Assembly: GCF_000708715.2 (NCBI RefSeq)
Contig: NZ_JENB01000045.1
Coordinates: forward strand, 21,405-62,498
Direction of reading: 5' to 3'
DNA length: 41,094 nucleotides
Source of the DNA: Pseudomonas putida W15Oct28
GTDB lineage: Bacteria; Pseudomonadota; Gammaproteobacteria; Pseudomonadales; Pseudomonadaceae
Shown: positions 7,910 to 16,033 of the stretch, in pieces
Layout of the letters: every line of letters begins with the position of its first letter
Position numbering within the stretch: the first letter of the stretch is position 1
Notes under the pieces: model-generated
Told to the model about the DNA's origin: nothing
The model's input: only the letters and a program-made list of their open reading frames with translations
Database searches by the model: none
Program-made: the position numbers and the translations under genes

Positions 7910-7924
7910 GCCGGAGATAGCGTC

Positions 7925-9985
7925 ATGGCATTCGAAGCAATGTTCCAGCCGATCCAGATCGGCAAACTGACCATCCGCAACCGCGTGCTCAGCACCGCGC
8001 ACGCCGAGGTCTACGCCACTGACGGCGGCATGACTACCGACCGCTATGTGAAGTACTACGAAGAGAAGGCCAAGGGCGGCATCGGCCTGGCGATCTGCGG
8101 CGGTTCGTCCGTCGTCGCCATCGACAGCCCGCAGGAATGGTGGGCGTCGGTCAACCTGTCGACCGACCGCATCATCCCGCACTTCCAGAACCTGGCCGAC
8201 GCCATGCACAAGCATGGCGCCAAGATCATGATCCAGATTACCCACATGGGCCGTCGCTCGCGCTGGGACGGCTTCAACTGGCCGACCCTGATGTCGCCGT
8301 CGGGTATCCGTGAACCGGTGCACCGCGCCACCTGCAAGACCATCGAGGTGGAAGAGATCTGGCGCGTCATCGGCAACTACGCGCAGGCTGCGCGGCGTGC
8401 CAAAGAGGGCGGCCTGGACGGCGTGGAACTGTCGGCGGTGCACCAGCACATGATCGACCAGTTCTGGAGCCCGCGGGTCAACAAGCGTACCGACGAATGG
8501 GGCGGCACCTTTGAAGGCCGCATGAAGTTCGGCCTGGAAGTACTCAAGGCCGTGCGTGCCGAAGTCGGCGACGACTTCTGCGTGGGCATGCGTTTGTGTG
8601 GTGACGAGTTCCACCCCGATGGCCTCAGCCACGAGGACATGAAGCAGATCGCTGCCTACTACGACGGCACCGGCATGCTCGACTTCATCGGCGTGGTTGG
8701 CTCGGGTTGCGACACCCACAACACCCTGGCCAACGTCATCCCCAACATGAGCTACCCGCCGGAGCCGTTCCTGCACCTGGCGGCCGGTATCAAGGAAGTA
8801 GTCAAGGTCCCGGTGCTGCACGCGCAGAACATCAAGGACCCGAACCAGGCCACGCGCATTCTTGAAGGCGGCTACGTGGACATGGTCGGCATGACCCGTG
8901 CGCACATGGCCGACCCGCACCTGATCGCAAAGATCAAGATGGGCCAGATTGACCAGATCAAGCAGTGCGTCGGTGCCAACTACTGCATCGACCGCCAGTA
9001 CCAGGGCCTGGATGTACTGTGCATCCAGAACGCCGCGACCTCCCGTGAATACATGGGCGTGCCGCACATCATCGAGAAGACCACCGGCGTGAAACGCAAG
9101 GTGGTGGTGGTTGGCGCAGGCCCCGCCGGCATGGAAGCAGCCCGGGTGGCTGCCGAGCGTGGCCACGATGTGACCCTGTTCGAGAAGAAAGACCAGATCG
9201 GCGGGCAGATCACCATTGCCGCCAAGGCACCGCAGCGTGACCAGATCGCCGGCATCACCCGCTGGTACCAGCTGGAACTGGCGCGCCTGAAAGTGGACCT
9301 GCGCCTGGGCACCGCTGCCAGCGTGGACGCCATCCAGGACCTGCGCCCGGACGTGATCGTGCTGGCGGTGGGCGGGCATCCGTTCGTCGAGCAGAACGAG
9401 CACTGGGGCGCTGCCGAAGGGCTGGTGGTCAGCAGCTGGGACGTGCTCGACGGCAAGGTGGCGCCGGGCAAGAACGTGCTGGTGTACGACACCATCTGTG
9501 AATTCACCGGCATGTCGGCGGCGGACTACATTGCCGACAAAGGCAGCCAGGTTGAAATCGTCACCGACGACATCAAGCCGGGCGTGGCCATGGGCGGCAC
9601 GACCTTCCCCACCTACTACCGCAGCATGTATCCGAAAGAAGTGATCATGACCGGCGACATGATGCTGGAAAAGGTCTACCGCGAAGGCGACAAGCTGGTG
9701 GCGGTGCTGGAGAACGAATACACCGGCGCCAAGGAAGAACGCGTGGTCGATCAGGTGGTGATCGAGAACGGTGTGCGGCCTGATGAAGAACTGTACTACG
9801 CGCTGAAGGACGGCTCGCGCAACAAGGGCCAGATCGATGTGGAGGCGCTGTTCGCCATCAAGCCACAGCCGATTCTCAGCCAGCCGGGCGAAGGTTACCT
9901 GCTGTATCGCATCGGCGACTGCGTGGCCCAGCGCAACGTGCATGCGGCGATCTACGACGCCTTGCGCCTGTGCAAGGACTTCTGA
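7925..9985 (+). CDS. dgcA: Dimethylglycine demethylase, flavoprotein subunit
   Basis: A 686-aa protein of the trimethylamine-dehydrogenase/2,4-dienoyl-CoA-reductase class of the old yellow enzyme family. Residues 1-340 are an FMN TIM barrel (FQPIQIGKLTIRNR; VELSAVHQHMIDQFWSP). Next comes the iron-sulfur loop, then an FAD/NAD-type domain opening at VVVVGAGPAGMEAARVA. It removes a methyl group from dimethylglycine, giving sarcosine, with DgcB as electron-accepting partner. The iron-sulfur loop has Cys348, Cys354 and Cys366, but the position of the second ligand in trimethylamine dehydrogenase is Ala351. GGAG precedes the start. A class-2 REP pair separates it from dgcB. Confidence 0.92.
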   Translation: MAFEAMFQPIQIGKLTIRNRVLSTAHAEVYATDGGMTTDRYVKYYEEKAKGGIGLAICGGSSVVAIDSPQEWWASVNLSTDRIIPHFQNLADAMHKHGAKIMIQITHMGRRSRWDGFNWPTLMSPSGIREPVHRATCKTIEVEEIWRVIGNYAQAARRAKEGGLDGVELSAVHQHMIDQFWSPRVNKRTDEWGGTFEGRMKFGLEVLKAVRAEVGDDFCVGMRLCGDEFHPDGLSHEDMKQIAAYYDGTGMLDFIGVVGSGCDTHNTLANVIPNMSYPPEPFLHLAAGIKEVVKVPVLHAQNIKDPNQATRILEGGYVDMVGMTRAHMADPHLIAKIKMGQIDQIKQCVGANYCIDRQYQGLDVLCIQNAATSREYMGVPHIIEKTTGVKRKVVVVGAGPAGMEAARVAAERGHDVTLFEKKDQIGGQITIAAKAPQRDQIAGITRWYQLELARLKVDLRLGTAASVDAIQDLRPDVIVLAVGGHPFVEQNEHWGAAEGLVVSSWDVLDGKVAPGKNVLVYDTICEFTGMSAADYIADKGSQVEIVTDDIKPGVAMGGTTFPTYYRSMYPKEVIMTGDMMLEKVYREGDKLVAVLENEYTGAKEERVVDQVVIENGVRPDEELYYALKDGSRNKGQIDVEALFAIKPQPILSQPGEGYLLYRIGDCVAQRNVHAAIYDALRLCKDF

Positions 9986-10022
9986 TCGCACCGCCTTTCT
10001 AGAGGCGGGACTGGCCCCCCGT

Positions 10023-10135
10023 GTAGGAGCGGCCTTGTGTCGCGAAAGGGTCGCGAAGCGGCCCCAAGATCTCCATGGCAGCATAGATTTTGGGGCCGCT
10101 ACGCAGCCCTTTCGCGACGCAAGGCCGCTCCTACA
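10023..10135. repeat. Class-2 REP pair between dgcA and dgcB
   Basis: Inverted copies of the longer REP type (TAGGAGCGGCCTTGTGTCGC..GCGGCCCC) at 10023-10064 and 10092-10135. The pair forms one large potential stem inside the dgc operon mRNA. Confidence 0.85.
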
Positions 10136-10193
10136 TGGGGTCCGCGCTGGCCTTTGGGGTGGCGCAAGAATCTAGCTGTTGTGGGAGCCTCCC

Positions 10194-12146
10194 ATGTTGA
10201 ACACCCTTCTACCCATCCTGCTGTTCGCTGCCCTTGGCCTGGCAGTGCTCGGCGCCCTGCGCCGGGTGCGCATGTGGCGGCGTGGCCGGGCCTCCAAGGT
10301 CGACCTGATCGGCGGCCTGCTGGCCATGCCGCGCCGTTACCTGGTGGACCTGCACCACGTGGTCGAGCGCGACAAGTACATGTCCAAGACCCACGTGGCC
10401 ACCGCGGGCGGCTTCGTGCTGTCGGCCGCACTGGCCATCCTGGTGCATGGCTTTGGCCTGCAGAGCAAAATCCTTGGCTACGCGTTGCTGGTGGCCACGG
10501 TGATCATGTTCACTGGCGCCATCTTTGTCTTCAAGCGCCGCCTCAACCCGCCTGCGCGCCTGTCCAAAGGCCCGTGGATGCGCTTGCCGAAGAGCCTGCT
10601 GGTGTTCGCCGCAAGCTTCTTCATTGCCACCCTGCCGGTCGCCGGCATCCTGCCCGCCAACACCGGTGGCTGGGTGATGGTCGCCGTTCTCGGCCTGGGC
10701 GTGTTGTGGGGCGTGTCGGAGCTGTTCTTCGGCATGACCTGGGGCGGCCCGATGAAGCATGCCTTTGCCGGTGCCCTGCACCTGGCCTGGCACCGCCGCG
10801 CCGAACGTTTCGGCGGCGGCCGCTCCACCGGCCTCAAGCCGCTGGACCTGGAAGACCCGAACGCACCGCTGGGTGTGGAAAAGCCGGCGGACTTCACCTG
10901 GAACCAGCTGCTGGGCTTCGATGCCTGCGTGCAGTGCGGTAAATGTGAAGCCATGTGCCCCGCCTTTGCTGCCGGCCAGCCGCTGAACCCGAAAAAACTC
11001 ATTCAGGACATGGTCATTGGCCTGGCCGGTGGCACGGACGCCAAGTTCGCCGGCAGCCCTTACCCGGGCAAGCCGATCGGTGAACACGGTGGCCACCCGC
11101 ACCAGCCGATCGTCAATGGCCTGGTCGACGCCGAAACGCTGTGGTCGTGCACCACCTGCCGTGCCTGCGTCGAGGAATGCCCGATGATGATCGAGCACGT
11201 CGATGCCATCGTCGACATGCGCCGCCACCTCACCCTGGAAAAGGGCGCCACCCCGAACAAGGGCGCCGAGGTGCTGGACAACCTGATCGCCACCGACAAC
11301 CCCGGCGGCTTCGCCCCGGGCGGGCGCATGAACTGGGCAGCCGACCTCAACCTGAAACTGCTGTCGGAGGTGAAAGCCACCGAGGTGCTGTTCTGGGTCG
11401 GTGATGGTGCCTTCGACATGCGCAACCAGCGCACCCTGCGTTCGTTTGTCAAAGTGTTGAAGGCCTCGGGCGTGGACTTTGCCGTGCTCGGCCTGGAAGA
11501 ACGCGACAGCGGCGACGTGGCCCGCCGCCTGGGCGACGAAGCGACCTTCCAGCAACTGGCCAAGCGCAATATCCAGACCCTGGCCAAGTACAAGTTCCAG
11601 CGCATCGTCACCTGTGACCCGCACAGCTTCCATGTGCTGAAGAACGAGTACGGCGCATTGGGCGGCGAGTACCAGGTGCAGCACCACAGCACCTACATTG
11701 CCGAACTGATCGCGGCCAACAAGCTCAATCTGGGCCAGCACAAGGGTGGCAGCGTCACCTACCACGACCCGTGCTACCTGGGCCGCTACAACGGCGAGTA
11801 CGAAGCCCCGCGTGAAGTGCTCAAGGCACTGGGTATCGAAGTGCGCGAGATGCAGCGCTCGGGCTTCCGTTCCCGCTGCTGCGGCGGTGGCGGCGGTGCG
11901 CCGATCACCGACATCCCGGGCAAGCAGCGTATCCCCGACATGCGCATGGACGACATTCGCGAAACCGAGGCCGAGCTGGTGGCCGTGGGTTGCCCGCAGT
12001 GCACCGCCATGCTCGAAGGCGTGGTCGAGCCGCGCCCGCAGATCAAGGACCTGGCCGAGCTGGTGGCCGACGTGCTGATCGAAGAGGACGCGCCGTCTGC
12101 CGCAAAGCCGCAAACGGCCAAACGTGAACCTGCGGAGGTGCACTGA
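10194..12146 (+). CDS. dgcB: Dimethylglycine demethylase, membrane iron-sulfur subunit
   Basis: A 650-aa protein with DUF3483-type membrane N-terminus and ferredoxin/CCG-type C-terminus. About five hydrophobic segments occupy residues 1-190 (LLPILLFAALGLAVLGAL; FVLSAALAILVHGF; ALLVATVIMFTGAIFVF; LLVFAASFFIATL; VMVAVLGLGVLWG). Two 4Fe-4S motifs follow (CVQCGKCEAMCP and CTTCRACVEECP), then a cysteine-rich C-terminal part with RCCGGGGGAP and CPQC. It probably passes electrons from DgcA or the ETF pair to the respiratory chain. The start at 10194 has GGGAG six bases upstream. The stop overlaps the ATG of the next gene (TGATG), so translation is coupled. Confidence 0.9.
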   Translation: MLNTLLPILLFAALGLAVLGALRRVRMWRRGRASKVDLIGGLLAMPRRYLVDLHHVVERDKYMSKTHVATAGGFVLSAALAILVHGFGLQSKILGYALLVATVIMFTGAIFVFKRRLNPPARLSKGPWMRLPKSLLVFAASFFIATLPVAGILPANTGGWVMVAVLGLGVLWGVSELFFGMTWGGPMKHAFAGALHLAWHRRAERFGGGRSTGLKPLDLEDPNAPLGVEKPADFTWNQLLGFDACVQCGKCEAMCPAFAAGQPLNPKKLIQDMVIGLAGGTDAKFAGSPYPGKPIGEHGGHPHQPIVNGLVDAETLWSCTTCRACVEECPMMIEHVDAIVDMRRHLTLEKGATPNKGAEVLDNLIATDNPGGFAPGGRMNWAADLNLKLLSEVKATEVLFWVGDGAFDMRNQRTLRSFVKVLKASGVDFAVLGLEERDSGDVARRLGDEATFQQLAKRNIQTLAKYKFQRIVTCDPHSFHVLKNEYGALGGEYQVQHHSTYIAELIAANKLNLGQHKGGSVTYHDPCYLGRYNGEYEAPREVLKALGIEVREMQRSGFRSRCCGGGGGAPITDIPGKQRIPDMRMDDIRETEAELVAVGCPQCTAMLEGVVEPRPQIKDLAELVADVLIEEDAPSAAKPQTAKREPAEVH

Positions 12147-13378
12147 TGAGCGACATTATCCGCCGCGACCCACGCGCCGAGTGGATCGCCCGTAACCGCC
12201 TGCACCCGCTGCATGCGGCCATGCAGACGCAACAGACCAGCTGGATGGGGCCCAACGGCCTCATCCGCAAGAACCCCCATGCGATTGCCGCAGGCTTCAT
12301 CGGCCCGGCCGGCATCAAGCGCATTGACCGCAGCGGCGCCCAGCAGGGTACCGGTGTGGGCGGGCGGCGCACGGCGGCGGCGGAGGTCAAGTTGCCGCTG
12401 CACCAGGTACCGGCGCCGGCGTTCTACATTGCCGTGGTGCCGGACATGGTCGGTGGCCGCCTGAGCAGCCACGACCGCGACCTGCTCGGCCTGGCCCACA
12501 GCCTGGCCGGCAGCGACGGCGCGGTGCTGGCGGTGGTCTTCAACGAACACAAGGAAAGCAACTTTTCCACAGCCGGTGTCGACCGCCTGCTGGTCGTCGA
12601 AGGCGAGGCCTTTGAGGGTTATGCGCCGGAGCAACTTGTGCAGGGCCTGCGGGCTGTGGATAACCAATTCACCCCGCGCCACTGGCTGCTGCCCGACAGC
12701 CGCACCGGTGGCGGCGAACTGGGCCGGCGTTTGGGGGCCGCGCTGGGCGAGCGCCCGGCAACGCGGGTGTGGCAGGTCAAGGACGGCCAGTGCATCGGCC
12801 GCGCGGGTGCCGGCCAGCAAGACCTGCAACGCGCCGTGCCACGCCTGATCCTGGCGGCGGCCGAGTGTGCCGAGCCGGTCAGCGAAACCCGTCACGAAGC
12901 CTTGCCGGTGGAGTTGTCCACAAGCGTGGCGCGCAGCCTGTCGCGCATCGAGGACCTGGGCTCGGTGGCCGTGGACCCGGCCACCATTGCCATGGCCGAG
13001 GCCGAGTTCATCATCTCGGGCGGCAACGGGGTCAAGGACTGGGGGCTGTATCACCAGGCTACCGCAGCCCTTGGCGCCACCGAAGGCGCCTCGCGGGTGG
13101 CGGTGGACGACGGCTTCATGCCGCGCAACCGCCAGGTGGGTGCCACCGGCACCTGGGTCACCGCACGCGTGTACGTGGCTGTGGGTATCTCGGGTGCCAT
13201 CCAGCACCTGCAAGGTATCGGCGCCTGCGACAAGGTGGTGGCGATCAACATGGACCCGGGCTGCGACATGATCAAACGGGCGGACCTGTCGGTGATTGGC
13301 GACAGTTCGGCGATTCTCAAGGCACTGATCGAGGCTGTGGACAACTACCGCAGCGGCGGCCAGCGCGACGCGGCATAA
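12146..13378 (+). CDS. etfA: Electron transfer flavoprotein alpha-type subunit (dgc operon)
   Basis: A 410-aa FixB/ETF-alpha family protein. The C-terminal FAD-binding domain is clear: VGATGTWVTARVYVAVGISG, then INMDPGCDMIKRADLSVIGD. The N-terminal 100 residues, with Arg-rich RRDPRAEWIARNRLHPL and a long link to the ETF fold, make it longer than housekeeping alpha subunits (about 310 aa). It starts within the dgcB stop codon and is followed 10 bp later by the beta-type subunit. It likely carries electrons from demethylation of dimethylglycine or sarcosine, and is a dedicated paralog rather than the fatty-acid oxidation ETF. Confidence 0.85.
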   Translation: MSDIIRRDPRAEWIARNRLHPLHAAMQTQQTSWMGPNGLIRKNPHAIAAGFIGPAGIKRIDRSGAQQGTGVGGRRTAAAEVKLPLHQVPAPAFYIAVVPDMVGGRLSSHDRDLLGLAHSLAGSDGAVLAVVFNEHKESNFSTAGVDRLLVVEGEAFEGYAPEQLVQGLRAVDNQFTPRHWLLPDSRTGGGELGRRLGAALGERPATRVWQVKDGQCIGRAGAGQQDLQRAVPRLILAAAECAEPVSETRHEALPVELSTSVARSLSRIEDLGSVAVDPATIAMAEAEFIISGGNGVKDWGLYHQATAALGATEGASRVAVDDGFMPRNRQVGATGTWVTARVYVAVGISGAIQHLQGIGACDKVVAINMDPGCDMIKRADLSVIGDSSAILKALIEAVDNYRSGGQRDAA

Positions 13379-13388
13379 GGGCACGAGC

Positions 13389-14159
13389 ATGAGTACGAAA
13401 GTGATCAGCCTGGTTTCCATTGGTGCCCACCCAAGCTCCGGCCGCGCCCGCCGCGCTGAGCAGGATGCCCGCGCCGTGGAGCTGGGTTTGCAGCTGGCTG
13501 GGGATAACTTGCAGGTGGTGCATGCTGGCGACCCGCAGGAAGAAGCGCTGCGCGCTTACCTGGGCATGGGCCTGGACCATCTGGATGTGCTGGAGCAGCC
13601 GGCCGGTGCCGATGTGCTGGGCGTGCTGGGGGATTACCTGCGCGACGCCGGGGCACAGCTGGTGCTGACCGGCAGCCAGGCCGAGACGGGGGAGGGCTCG
13701 GGCATGTTGCCGTTCCTGCTGGCCGAAAAACTTGGCTGGCCGTTGATCGTGGGCCTGGCCGAGGTGGAGTCTATCGAGAACGGCACCGCCCAGATATTGC
13801 AGGCTTTGCCGCGGGGTCAGCGGCGCCGGCTTAAAGTACGCCTGCCGTTGCTGGCGACTGTGGATAACGCTGCGCCCAAGCCGCGCCAGAGCGCTTTTGG
13901 CCCTGCGCGCCGTGGTGTGCTGGCGGCGCGTAATGTGGCCATTGTCGAAGATGAGCTGTTGGGTGACGCAGAGCTGCAGCCGGCCCGTCCTCGGCCCAAG
14001 CGGCTGAAGGTGATCAAGGCCAAGAGCGGTGCCGACCGCATGAAGGCGGCGACGGCCAAGGCCAGTGGCGGTGGCGGCAAGGTGCTGAAGGATGTTTCGC
14101 CACAGGAAGGCGCCGAAGCCATCCTCAAGCTGCTGGTGGAAGAAGGTGTGCTGCGCTGA
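13389..14159 (+). CDS. etfB: Electron transfer flavoprotein beta-type subunit (dgc operon)
   Basis: A 256-aa FixA/ETF-beta family protein with the AMP-binding-type fold at residues 1-180 (SIGAHPSSGRARRAEQDARAVELG; VLTGSQAETGEGSGMLPFLLAEKLGWP). The C-terminal 60 residues are Lys/Ala-rich (LKVIKAKSGADRMKAATAKASGG) and unlike the usual ETF-beta tail, then end in EEGVLR. It pairs with the alpha-type gene just upstream and closes the dgc operon; a class-2 REP pair follows. GGGCACGAG precedes the start. Confidence 0.83.
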   Translation: MSTKVISLVSIGAHPSSGRARRAEQDARAVELGLQLAGDNLQVVHAGDPQEEALRAYLGMGLDHLDVLEQPAGADVLGVLGDYLRDAGAQLVLTGSQAETGEGSGMLPFLLAEKLGWPLIVGLAEVESIENGTAQILQALPRGQRRRLKVRLPLLATVDNAAPKPRQSAFGPARRGVLAARNVAIVEDELLGDAELQPARPRPKRLKVIKAKSGADRMKAATAKASGGGGKVLKDVSPQEGAEAILKLLVEEGVLR

Positions 14160-14179
14160 AGCAGGATGATTACAGGCCT

Positions 14180-14297
14180 CTGTGGGAGCGGCCTTGTGTC
14201 GCGAAAGGGCCGCGCAGCGGCCCCAGCAATTTCTGCTGTGATGCTGAAAACTGGGGCTGCTGCGCAGCCCTTTCGCGACGCGAGGCCGCTCCCACAG
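14180..14297. repeat. Class-2 REP pair after the dgc operon
   Basis: Inverted copies at 14180-14225 and 14251-14297 (TGTGGGAGCGGCCTTGTGTC and its mirror). They lie between the convergent ends of the ETF-beta gene and the cold-shock-like gene. Confidence 0.85.
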
Positions 14298-14307
14298 AAC
14301 AGCAGCG

Positions 14308-14511
14308 CTATTGCCGGGTCACGTTGAACGCCCAGTTAGCCAATTCTTCAGTGACAGGATCGAATGACACAGACTCTCCTGCAGCCAGTTCTCTGCCCCT
14401 GACCGCACAGCGCAAAACCAGGTAATCCCGGCGCTCCCCTTCCACGCTGATCACCCCAATCCCCCGCCCTTCATCGAACCACTTCACAGTGCCCTCCTGG
14501 CGGCTGTGCAT
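14308..14511 (-). CDS. Divergent cold-shock-domain protein (67 aa)
   Basis: The N-terminal stretch GTVKWFDEGRGIGVIS aligns with the first strands of cold shock proteins (family form GTVKWFN..KGFGFI), and the length suits a single cold shock domain. The aromatic residues of the RNA-binding motifs are changed: GFGFI is GIGVI, and the usual VFVH is YLVL. Nucleic-acid binding may be weak or different. The start at 14511 has AGGAG seven bases upstream. About 63 bp upstream lies the roughly 20-bp motif also found before the four RHS-tip genes. The gene points away from the RHS gene at 15125, with a 613-bp repeat-bearing gap between. Confidence 0.7.
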   Translation of the reverse strand: MHSRQEGTVKWFDEGRGIGVISVEGERRDYLVLRCAVRGRELAAGESVSFDPVTEELANWAFNVTRQ

Positions 14512-14573
14512 AAGTCACTCCTGGATAATGACAAAGTAGTAGCCATTACCCCATCACATTGCGGCATTTGACG

Positions 14574-14593
14574 AAACTGGCAGAAATATCAGG
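14574..14593 (-). promoter_or_regulatory. RHS-type upstream motif before the cold-shock-like gene
   Basis: On the minus strand this reads CCTGATATTTCTGCCAGTTT and matches the consensus CCTGNYATTTMTGCYAGTWG at most positions. It lies 63 bp upstream of the start at 14511, a distance close to that in the RHS genes. Confidence 0.4.
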
Positions 14594-14603
14594 TACCCCT
14601 CCG

Positions 14604-14706
14604 TTTTGCCCACGGAATCTGTTCGCCAAGGTGTGGATAAAGTGTTGGCGCATGGCTGCGGGCCTTACATAGCGGGGCTTACAGAGTTTTGATCATAAAG
14701 TGATCA
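14604..14706 (+). repeat. Intergenic repeat module A
   Basis: First of three colinear units: TTTTGCCCAC at offset 0, CTGTT at 15, TGTGGATAA at 28 (14632-14640) and the palindromic TGATCATAAAGTGATCA at 86 (14690-14706). A mirrored TTGCCCACA follows at 14755. Confidence 0.65.
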
Positions 14707-14752
14707 GCGCTGGCTCGGCTCATCAGCTACAGATTGACGTCGCGCTGTCTGG

Positions 14753-14855
14753 TTTTGCCCACAATCGCTGTTAGCGGGTCTGTGGATAATCTGTTCGGCA
14801 CTACCTGAAAGCCGCGCAAGTCATGGCTTGCGAGGAATTGATTAAAAAACGATCA
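14753..14855 (+). repeat. Intergenic repeat module B, with mirrored box
   Basis: Second unit, same offsets: TTTTGCCCAC (14753), CTGTT (+15), TGTGGATAA (14781-14789), TTGATTAAAAAACGATCAA (14838-14856). A perfect TTATCCACA at 14905-14913 lies exactly mirror-symmetric to the first box about the centre of the palindrome (14847). Confidence 0.7.
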
Positions 14856-14935
14856 AATTGTATCGGAAGTCTTCGGATCCATGATTATCAAGCCCTTGAA
14901 TCGCTTATCCACAGAACAAACCCTGCATGGCAGCG

Positions 14936-15038
14936 TTTTGCGCACAAACTCTGTTGGTGTCTCTGTGGGTAAGGTGTACGGAGTCCTCTGCAGCCCAACA
15001 GTTACGGCGCCTTGTGGTAATTGATTAAAAAATGATCA
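14936..15038 (+). repeat. Intergenic repeat module C
   Basis: Third unit, same offsets: TTTTGCGCAC (14936), CTGTT (+15), TGTGGGTAA (14964-14972) and TTGATTAAAAAATGATCA (15021-15038). A further TGTGGATAA lies at 15113-15121, just before the RHS start codon. Confidence 0.65.
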
Positions 15039-15047
15039 GTGATTCGT

Positions 15048-15067
15048 CCTGGTATTTATGCCAGTAG
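15048..15067 (+). promoter_or_regulatory. RHS-type upstream motif, RHS tip 1
   Basis: CCTGGTATTTATGCCAGTAG ends 58 bp before the start codon at 15125. It matches the motif seen before the other three RHS-tip genes in the window. Confidence 0.45.
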
Positions 15068-15124
15068 GCAAACCTGCCAGTCACCGCTACGGTATTCCAA
15101 ATAGTTAAAACCTGTGGATAACCT

Positions 15125-15955
15125 ATGGCGACTCATTTATTGACGACAGACATGCAGCGCTCTGTGTTGCCAGGTCTGCGCGCTTATTCACCTTACGGCT
15201 TGATGAAAACCGGCCCAGCACCGGCGCTGGCTTTTGCTGGCCAGCATCGCGATCCGCTCACGGGCAATTATCCGTTGGGCAATGGCCGTCGCTTCTACAG
15301 CCCGACCCTGATGCGCTTCACGACCTGCGACTCGCTCAGCCCATTTTCCAAGGGAGGTATCAATGGGTACGCCTACTGTGGCGGAGACCCGGTAAACCGG
15401 CATGACCCAAGCGGTGCATTCTGGGGCGTCATACTCAGGGGCATTGGCTTGCTCTCCAGCGGTGCCACCTTGTCGGGCGCGTGGGTTCGGACAATGAAGA
15501 ATGTGGTCGGGCACAGGAAGGCTAAGGCGGCTAACAGCGGGACGAATTCCTCTCCTGCGCCTCATCAGGACCTACCGACTCTATCCAGGGTTTCAAACCA
15601 GCAGTTCAGCATGACCGGCGTTTTTGGCGTAGCCGGGCAGGTGGTCGCTGCCGCCAACGGGGTGACCCCAAGTGTTCAGAATGCCGTGGATCTATTGGCT
15701 TTAGGCAATACGGTCACGAACCTGAGCGGCGGTTTGACAGGGAATTTTGCCGCAGGACGTGAAGTATTCAGCTACTTGCGAGCTAATCCACGTGAAATTC
15801 CGGGGGTATTCGGGGAGACTTTCATGGATTTGACGATGCTGGATGAGATGCTCTCTACCGTAGGCCGCGGGTTTACACAGGTAGGCAGAGGATTTGCAGC
15901 AGCTGCGAATTGGATCAGGTCGCCACGACCGGTCCCTCATGATGTCCACGTATAG
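15125..15955 (+). CDS. Orphan RHS-core tip with variable C-terminus (RHS tip 1)
   Basis: A 276-aa protein that begins just before the end of an RHS core: AYSPYG at about residue 20, then the conserved FYSPTLMRFTTCDSLSPF and GYAYCGGDPVNRHDPSG block to residue 97. It lacks the long YD-repeat shell of full RHS proteins. The C-terminal 180 residues are Gly/Ala/Ser-rich with mildly hydrophobic helices (GVILRGIGLLSSGATLSGAW, MTGVFGVAGQVVAAANGV). I recognise no toxin domain there. Full RHS proteins carry toxins after this point, but no small immunity-like gene follows; gbcA lies 78 bp downstream on the other strand. The ribosome binding site is weak. No secretion signal is visible. Confidence 0.75.
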   Translation: MATHLLTTDMQRSVLPGLRAYSPYGLMKTGPAPALAFAGQHRDPLTGNYPLGNGRRFYSPTLMRFTTCDSLSPFSKGGINGYAYCGGDPVNRHDPSGAFWGVILRGIGLLSSGATLSGAWVRTMKNVVGHRKAKAANSGTNSSPAPHQDLPTLSRVSNQQFSMTGVFGVAGQVVAAANGVTPSVQNAVDLLALGNTVTNLSGGLTGNFAAGREVFSYLRANPREIPGVFGETFMDLTMLDEMLSTVGRGFTQVGRGFAAAANWIRSPRPVPHDVHV

Positions 15956-16033
15956 GGAAATTTCCGACCATACGGTTTGCCTGGCGCGCTCAAGCTGTTA
16001 AGTCCGGAGCGCTGCCAGGTCACCGATGATGGT

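Noticed and set aside
7124..10084. Long minus-strand open frame (986 codons) over the M19-like gene, DUF5943 gene and dgcA
   Set aside because: It is the antisense shadow of three well-recognised genes with high third-position GC; its translation is His/Val/Ala/Gln-rich and matches no family.
12655..13867. Further DnaA-box 9-mers (TGTGGATAA at 12655 and 13859)
   Set aside because: They lie within the ETF genes, are isolated and lack the companion boxes and palindrome seen at 14604-15038.
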